Below are positions 59,266 through 64,000 of a stretch of DNA of 64,000 nucleotides, one piece after another. The DNA is from Streptomyces cyaneochromogenes (GTDB taxonomy: Bacteria; Actinomycetota; Actinomycetes; Streptomycetales; Streptomycetaceae): NCBI RefSeq assembly GCF_003963535.1, contig NZ_CP034539.1, positions 6,262,001 to 6,326,000 on the forward strand, read 5' to 3'. A model generated the notes under the pieces. The model worked only from the letters and a program-made list of their open reading frames with translations, had not been told where the DNA came from and did no database searches. Position numbers and translations under genes: made by a program. The stretch's first letter is position 1. Every line of letters begins with the position of its first letter.

Positions 59266-59916
59266 GTGAACACGGAACGCCGCGCCCCCCTCGACCGCAC
59301 CCGGGTCGCCGACACCGCCCTCAAGCTGCTGAACGAGGTCGGCCTGGACGGCCTGACGCTGCGCGCCATCGCCAAGGAGCTGGACGTCAAGGCGCCGGCG
59401 CTGTACTGGCACTTCAAGGACAAACAGGCGCTGCTCGACGAGATGGCGACCGAGATGTACCGCCGGATGATCGCGGGGACCCCCCTCGACCCCGACGACA
59501 CCTGGCAGGAGCGGCTCCTCAGGTCCAACCGCGGGCTGCGCACGGCGCTGCTCGGCTACCGCGACGGCGCGAAGGTCTTCAGCGGCTCACGCTTCACCGG
59601 CATCGAGCACGCCGAGCAGATGGAGGACAACCTGCGCCTCTTCACGACCGCCGGCTTCGCCCTCGCCGACGCGGTCCGCGCGACCTCGACGACGTACTTC
59701 TACACCCTCGGCTTCGTCATCGAGGAGCAGGGCGTCGAGCCCGTGGCGGGGGAGCGCCGCGAGGGGTACGACGTGGCCGAACGCGCCCGCATGATGGCCG
59801 ACTATCCCCTGTCGGCCCAGGCGGGCGCGGAGATCTTCGCCGACTACGACCGGCACTTCGAGGAGGGGCTGGCGGTGGTGATCGCCGGGATCGGGGCGCG
59901 GTACGGGATCGGGTGA
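59266..59916 (+). CDS. TetR-family repressor of the adjacent monooxygenase
   Basis: 216 residues from GTG 59266. The DNA-binding domain is clear (DRTRVADTALKLLNEVGLDGLTLRAIAKELDVKAPALYWHFKDKQALLDEMATEMYRRM), and the C-terminal part matches the TetR_C class of tetracycline-type repressors (RTALLGYRDGAKVFSGSRFTG...FTTAGFALADAVRATSTTYFYTLGFVIEEQ). With the two palindromes and divergent flavin monooxygenase this resembles TetR-type control of a drug-modifying enzyme. A GC-rich tail ends just before the glycosyltransferase leader. Confidence 0.92.
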   Translation: MNTERRAPLDRTRVADTALKLLNEVGLDGLTLRAIAKELDVKAPALYWHFKDKQALLDEMATEMYRRMIAGTPLDPDDTWQERLLRSNRGLRTALLGYRDGAKVFSGSRFTGIEHAEQMEDNLRLFTTAGFALADAVRATSTTYFYTLGFVIEEQGVEPVAGERREGYDVAERARMMADYPLSAQAGAEIFADYDRHFEEGLAVVIAGIGARYGIG

Positions 59917-60047
59917 GCGGTGTTCAGTCGCGGGGGAGCCGTCCGGTTACCTTTCGTTCACCTGGTAGTTGGCAGGGAGTTGAGATCCGGCGTCGAACAT
60001 CTCCTACGGTCGCAGGGATCCGCCCCGGAGAGAGCCCAGGTGTACGC

Positions 60048-61034
60048 GTGACCAACCGCCCCCCGACACTGTCCGTGATCGTCCCCTGCTACAACATCGA
60101 GTCGTACGTCCCCGAGACCGTGACCAGCCTGGTCAACAACGAACGGGACGACTTCGAGTTCATCTTCGTCGAGGACCGGTCCACCAAGGACAAGACGTAC
60201 GAAGCGCTGCTGACGCTGACGAAGAGACTCAAGAACAGCAGGGTCATACGGCACGAGAAGAACGGCGGACTGGCCACCGCGCGCAACACCGGGATCGACG
60301 CCTCGGAAGGCCGCTACCTCACCTTCCTCGACGGCGACGACTGGCTGGCGCCGGGCTATCTCACGGATCTGGTGGACGCCATCGAGCGGTTCGACGTCGA
60401 TTTCGTACGCACCGACCACGTCCAGGTGACGGGTGTCGAACGGACCGTGCACCGGGCACCCGAGGGCCGCCGCCACACCCCCCTCGACCCGCGCTCCTCG
60501 ATCCTCCCTGTCGACGACACCACCATGGTCGACTACCCGTACGCCTGGGCCGGCGTCTACCACCGCCGCCTCCTCGACCAGGGCATGCTGCGCTTCCACG
60601 ACGGACTGAAGACCGCCGAGGACCGCCCCTGGATCTGGGACCTGCACCGCAGGGCCGACTCCTACGCCGTGGCCAGCCTGCGCGGCGTCTTCTACCGCCG
60701 GGGCGTGGCCAGTTCGCTCACGCAGATCGGTGACGTCCGCCAGCTGGACTTCTTCCGCTCCTTCGACCTCGTCCTCGCCGAACTCGCCGAGGACCCGGAG
60801 GTCGGCCGCCTGCGCAAGAAGGCGCTGCGCAACTACTGCGTCGTCATCGCCCACCAGCTGCTCAGCCGGGGCCGGTTCGAACGCAGCATCGCCGCCAGGC
60901 TCAAGCAGATGGCCGCCGAGGCGCTGGGCAGGATGTCGGAGGACGAGCTGGAAGAGGCCCTCGTCGGGATGGGCGAGGAGCGCGTGTACATGCTGCGCCG
61001 GATACGGGGCGGCATGAAGGGAGTGGCGGCATGA
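60048..61034 (+). CDS. Glycosyltransferase family 2
   Basis: 328 residues from GTG 60048 with GGAGAGAG upstream. The GT-A core begins at once (LSVIVPCYNIESYVPETVTSLVNNERDDFEFIFVEDRS), with the nucleotide-sugar DxD in LTFLDGDDWLAPGYL, and a family-specific DYPYAWAGVYHRRLL and GLKTAEDRPWIWDLHRR region. Cytosolic; transfers a sugar to a wall or surface glycan. Its stop overlaps the next gene by 4 bases (ATGA), so both act on the same polymer, probably. Longer in-frame starts overlapping tetR are less likely. Confidence 0.88.
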   Translation: MTNRPPTLSVIVPCYNIESYVPETVTSLVNNERDDFEFIFVEDRSTKDKTYEALLTLTKRLKNSRVIRHEKNGGLATARNTGIDASEGRYLTFLDGDDWLAPGYLTDLVDAIERFDVDFVRTDHVQVTGVERTVHRAPEGRRHTPLDPRSSILPVDDTTMVDYPYAWAGVYHRRLLDQGMLRFHDGLKTAEDRPWIWDLHRRADSYAVASLRGVFYRRGVASSLTQIGDVRQLDFFRSFDLVLAELAEDPEVGRLRKKALRNYCVVIAHQLLSRGRFERSIAARLKQMAAEALGRMSEDELEEALVGMGEERVYMLRRIRGGMKGVAA

Positions 61035-62374
61035 TCCAGATCTTCTTCTCGGCCACGCAGTACGCGGCCGCGACCGTCACCGCCGCCATACGGGCCGGCC
61101 AGTTCGGCCCGCGCGAGGGCGTCCGCCGCATCCTCGTCGTCAGCAACACCGCCGCCATCCCCGAGGTCGGCACCCCGCTGGACCGGATGGCCGGCTTCGA
61201 GAAGCTGCGCCCCGAGTTCGACGAGGTGCGCTCCTGGAACGAGTTCATCTCCCCGCACCACCCGGCCGGCTGGTCGCCGCGCGGCCAGGACACCCTCCTG
61301 TGGGAGAAGGCCGTACGCCTCGCCTGGAACCTGGGCGACGAGCCCGTCGAGATCGCCTGTGAGTCCATCCAGGCCAACCCCTCCCGCGCCGTCGCGGACA
61401 TCTTCGCGGACAGCCCGATCCATGTGTACGCGGACGGCCTGATGAGCTACGGCCCCACCCGCAACCGCATCCCGCACGGCATGAGCAGCCGCATCAAGCG
61501 GGTCCTGCACCTCGACCTGGTGCCGGGCCTTACGCCCATGCTGCTGGCCGAGTACGGCGTCACACCCGAGGCGGTGCCGAACGACGCGATCGTCGACGTC
61601 CTCGCGCAGATCGGCGAGTCCGGCGCCGGCATCCTCGCCGAGCGCCTCCCGGCCGACGCCCCGCCCACCGCCGTGCTCCTCGGCCAGTACCTCTCCGCCA
61701 TCGACCTGATCACCCAGGACGAGGAGGAGCAGCTCCACATCCGCTTCCTGCGCGCCGCCGCCCGGGCCGGTCACCAGGACGTGCTGTTCAAGCCGCACCC
61801 GAGCGCGCCCGCCGTCTTCAACGAGTCGCTGGAAGCGGTCGCGGCGGAACTCGGCGTCAATCTCACGGTGTTGAACGAGCCGGTCCTCGCCGAGACCGTC
61901 TTCGCCTTCCTGAAGCCGAAGCTCGTCATCGGCTGCTTCTCGACGGCCCTGATGACCGCCGCCGCCTTCTACGGCATCCCGGTCGCGCGCGTCGGCACGG
62001 ACCTGCTCCTCGAACGCATCACCCCGTACGAGAACAGCAACCGCATCCCGCTGACCATCATCGACGCGGCCCTGCCCGACGCGGAGCAGGCCGAGCTCGG
62101 CTCCCCGCTCGAACTCGCCGGTATGGCCGAGGAACTGGCCCCGCTGGTGCGCAGCGTCGGCTACTGCATGCAGTCCCGCAAGCACCACGCCCTGCGCGAC
62201 GAGGTGACCACCTGGCTGGCGGCCAACCTGACCCAGTACCAGGGCTACTTCAAGCGCCGCCGCCTCACGAGCCTGCGCCTCCCCGGCGGCAGCGCGGTAC
62301 GTGCGGAGGCGCTGCGCAGGCACCCGGCAGTGCGGAAGGCCGTGCGCCAGCTGCGGCAGACGACGCGGAAGTAA
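61031..62374 (+). CDS. Polysialyltransferase-like protein (alpha-2,8-polysialyltransferase family)
   Basis: 447 residues. Opens MIQIFFSATQYAAATVTAAIRAG and shows the family HP motif (DVLFKPHPSAP) and a later FLKPKLVIGCFSTALMTAAAFYGIPVAR, as in capsule polysialyltransferases (GT52-like). A basic Arg/Lys-rich C-terminus (YFKRRRLTSLRLPGG...RKAVRQLRQTTRK) may attach to membrane or polymer. In Streptomyces such proteins sit in loci for nonulosonic-acid wall polymers (teichulosonic acids); from memory and not confirmed here. A second family member ends at the right edge of the window. Confidence 0.85.
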   Translation: MIQIFFSATQYAAATVTAAIRAGQFGPREGVRRILVVSNTAAIPEVGTPLDRMAGFEKLRPEFDEVRSWNEFISPHHPAGWSPRGQDTLLWEKAVRLAWNLGDEPVEIACESIQANPSRAVADIFADSPIHVYADGLMSYGPTRNRIPHGMSSRIKRVLHLDLVPGLTPMLLAEYGVTPEAVPNDAIVDVLAQIGESGAGILAERLPADAPPTAVLLGQYLSAIDLITQDEEEQLHIRFLRAAARAGHQDVLFKPHPSAPAVFNESLEAVAAELGVNLTVLNEPVLAETVFAFLKPKLVIGCFSTALMTAAAFYGIPVARVGTDLLLERITPYENSNRIPLTIIDAALPDAEQAELGSPLELAGMAEELAPLVRSVGYCMQSRKHHALRDEVTTWLAANLTQYQGYFKRRRLTSLRLPGGSAVRAEALRRHPAVRKAVRQLRQTTRK

Positions 62375-62391
62375 CGGACGGTTCCGAAAAG

Positions 62392-62434
62392 CGCGTTCGG
62401 CGCGTCTCCCCACCGGGGAGACGCGCCGAACGCG
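62392..62434 (+). terminator. Terminator after the polysialyltransferase-like gene
   Basis: A perfect 20-base inverted repeat (CGCGTTCGGCGCGTCTCCCC and complement) with a 3-base loop, 17 bases past the stop. The strongest hairpin in the window. Confidence 0.9.
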
Positions 62435-62437
62435 TCC

Positions 62438-62514
62438 AGGGGCGCGGGGCTGTATCAACATGCGGCTCCGCCGCGTGGGCGCGACCAGCCCCCACCGGGC
62501 CGCAGGGGAATTCG
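62438..62514 (+). repeat. Streptomyces dispersed intergenic repeat (long copy)
   Basis: Begins AGGGGCGCGGGGCTGT, contains an internal ATGCGGCTCCGCCGCGTGG hairpin and ends GCGCGACCAGCCCCCAC. The first and last blocks match the short copy at 26960-26988. Directly after the terminator and before the acyltransferase stop. Confidence 0.75.
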
Positions 62515-62520
62515 GCCCTC

Positions 62521-63681
62521 CTAGCGGAGCGGCACCGCCGGCAAAGCCTTCTTCAGCTTCGGCCCGAACGGCTTCTCCACGAACCGGTTCATCAGATACG
62601 CCAGCCCCAGCAGGCTCAGCACCGACAGCGCGAGCGTGGCATAGGAACCCATCCCGAGCCCCCGGTGCAGCACCCGGATGAAGAACCAGCCCAGGTGCTC
62701 GTGGATCAGGTAGAAGGGGTACGTCAGCGCCCCCGCCACCGTCAGCCAGCGCCAGTTGGCCCAGCTCATCCACCCCAGCGCGACCACCGCGACGGCGGCG
62801 AAGGCGAGGAAGACGATGGCCTGGATGACGTACGGGGAGCGATGGAACTCGCCCTGCGCCCCCGGGTGCCACAGCGCCATGACCGAGTAGCGCTGGCCCA
62901 GCAGGAAGGACATGCCGACGATCCCCCACAGCAGCAGATCGCTGCCGAAGCGGTGGATCAGGTACAGCGCGAGGCCGCCGATGAAGAACGGCGCGTGGTC
63001 GCGCATCACCAGCTCGTCCGTCAGCGGATTGTCGGCGACCCGGGCGAAGGCGGAGGCCAGCGTCCACAGGATGCAGAAGGTGACCACCCGCTTGTAGGTG
63101 ACGCCCTTCCAGATCACGAACAGCGCGAAGAGGACGTAGAACTTCAGCTCCACCCAGAGTGTCCAGCACACACCGAGGACCCGCGGCACGCCGAGCGGCT
63201 GCTGCATCATCGTGAGGTTGACCAGGAGCTCGTCCGGCCGGACCGGGTGGACGACCACCGGCAGCAGCACCGCCGCGCCGGTGACCATGACGATGGCCAC
63301 CCAGTACGCCGGGTAGAGGCGGGAGATCCGGGAGCGGAAGAAGTCGCCGAGGCTGCGGCCCCAGCTGCTCATGCAGATCACGAACCCGCTGATGACGAAG
63401 AAGAACTGCACACCCAGGCTGCCGTAGGTGGACAGCTGCGACAGCGTCGGGAACATGACGCCGGGGGACTGGTCCCAGGAGGCGGCGACCTCGCCGTTCT
63501 TGCCGGTGAAGTGGTACATGCAGACCATCAGGGCCGCCATCAGCCGCAGACCGTCCAGGGCGCGCAGCCGGCTCGCTCCCCGGGGCCGCGCGGAAGGCCG
63601 CTCGGCGAGGACCTGGTTCAGCCGGGGTGCCGGCGGCGCCGGTGCTGCCGGCGGTGCCGTGGCCTGGTCAGCCGCGCTCAT
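62521..63681 (-). CDS. Acyltransferase-3 family membrane protein (O-acetylase type)
   Basis: 386 residues. A Pro/Ala-rich N-terminus (about 1-38), then ten or so membrane helices with the family pattern RALDGLRLMAALMVCMYHF (the catalytic-type His in YHF), YGSLGVQFFFVISGFVICMS and RISRLYPAYWVAI, ending FVEKPFGPKL. It likely acetylates or otherwise acylates a surface polysaccharide from an acyl-CoA on the cytosolic side. It lies between two polysialyltransferase-like genes, so their polymer is the probable target. Confidence 0.9.
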   Translation of the reverse strand: MSAADQATAPPAAPAPPAPRLNQVLAERPSARPRGASRLRALDGLRLMAALMVCMYHFTGKNGEVAASWDQSPGVMFPTLSQLSTYGSLGVQFFFVISGFVICMSSWGRSLGDFFRSRISRLYPAYWVAIVMVTGAAVLLPVVVHPVRPDELLVNLTMMQQPLGVPRVLGVCWTLWVELKFYVLFALFVIWKGVTYKRVVTFCILWTLASAFARVADNPLTDELVMRDHAPFFIGGLALYLIHRFGSDLLLWGIVGMSFLLGQRYSVMALWHPGAQGEFHRSPYVIQAIVFLAFAAVAVVALGWMSWANWRWLTVAGALTYPFYLIHEHLGWFFIRVLHRGLGMGSYATLALSVLSLLGLAYLMNRFVEKPFGPKLKKALPAVPLR

Positions 63682-63855
63682 CCTGGGGCCCTTCCACTGG
63701 GAGTCTCGAGGTGCGTTCGGTCGTACGTGACGGCTGTTGCCGTTTAATACGATGACCGAACGCTAAGTCCCTCGGACGGGTGAAAGGTGAGTGACGGCTG
63801 ACGCTCAGGGAGCGCAAAGGTGTCACACGGATGAACAACCACCCCTTGTTTCTGG
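63682..63855. promoter_or_regulatory. Upstream region of the acyltransferase gene
   Basis: 174 bases between the acyltransferase start and the stop of the next gene on the same (minus) strand. A minus-strand TATTAA (about 63743-63752 region, from TTTAATACG) is a possible -10. No hairpin. Confidence 0.4.
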
Positions 63856-64000
63856 CTACTTTCGGCCGGCCACCTGCTTCAACGCCCGCGCCCGGCGCGC
63901 CAGTCGGCGCACGGTCGCGTTCCGCGGGATGAAGGAGAGCTGGGCGGGTACGGCGCCGGGCAGGGCCAGCGACGTCAGGCGCTTGCGCTTGAAGTAGCGC
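63856..64000 (-). CDS. Second polysialyltransferase-like protein, C-terminal end (partial)
   Basis: The last 47 codons of a minus-strand gene that continues beyond the window. Reading from the edge it gives RYFKRKRLTSLALPGAVPAQ, then a basic tail ending ALKQVAGRK. This aligns with the C-terminus of the protein at 61031-62374 (YFKRRRLTSLRLPGG..., ending RQTTRK), so it is a paralogue of that gene. Too short for motif checks beyond this. Confidence 0.75.
   Translation of the reverse strand, partial: RYFKRKRLTSLALPGAVPAQLSFIPRNATVRRLARRARALKQVAGRK

Noticed and set aside
1..64000. tRNA, rRNA, insertion sequence or attachment-site signals
   Set aside because: No cloverleaf, transposase or integrase was recognised by eye; a covariance-model search would be needed to exclude small RNAs.

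Overview
The window looks like Streptomyces chromosome. It has very high GC, frequent GTG and TTG starts with GGAGG-type ribosome sites, long open shadow frames on the antisense strand, and Streptomyces-typical families such as an SCO4848-like membrane protein, sdhCDAB, ECF sigma factors each beside a one-pass membrane protein, RHS and FG-GAP secreted proteins. From memory, unchecked, the order recalls the core region of S. coelicolor around SCO4840-SCO4880. No tRNA, rRNA, CRISPR array, insertion sequence or phage gene was seen.

Layout. 1-1015: end of trpS and a 2'-5' RNA ligase family protein. 1124-6682: a cell-envelope block with homologues of DprE2, DprE1, a PAP2 phosphatase, a UbiA-type phosphoribosyltransferase and a GtrA membrane protein, then a YihY/BrkB protein. 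The first five match, step for step, the mycobacterial decaprenylphosphoryl-arabinose pathway, although no arabinosyltransferase is visible. 6630-11493: D-Ala-D-Ala carboxypeptidase, small membrane protein, membrane metallophosphoesterase, solute-binding protein. 11590-17612: anti-sigma-like ATPase, an OmpR/histidine-kinase pair with a 22-bp direct repeat upstream, a divergent MMPL transporter and a TetR regulator. 17650-23189: secreted serine protease, a DCC thiol-oxidoreductase/membrane-protein pair behind two palindromic operators, VOC protein and several membrane proteins of unknown role. 23286-26745: terminator and sdhCDAB. 26934-32422: OHCU decarboxylase-like protein, GH20 hexosaminidase, small hypotheticals and an MmpS-like protein.

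32763-46574: secreted-giant region. It holds a 2873-residue RHS/YD-repeat protein with an unrecognised C-terminal tip followed by a small RDD membrane protein (possible toxin and immunity pair), then two FG-GAP propeller proteins, one fused to a peptidoglycan amidase. 46682-55334: two L,D-transpeptidase lipoproteins, other lipoproteins, and two ECF sigma/membrane-protein modules that look like an old tandem duplication. 55489-59916: a B12-dependent mutase large subunit, a Uma2 nuclease-like protein, and a flavin monooxygenase divergent from a TetR regulator with two clear operators. 60048-64000: glycosyltransferase, polysialyltransferase-like protein, acyltransferase and the end of a second polysialyltransferase-like gene, probably the start of a cell-wall glycan locus.

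The theme is the cell envelope: lipid-linked sugar supply, peptidoglycan cross-linking and cleavage, surface glycans, secreted repeat proteins and their regulators. Functions come from motifs read by eye; start codons were chosen from ribosome sites and domain boundaries and several are uncertain.
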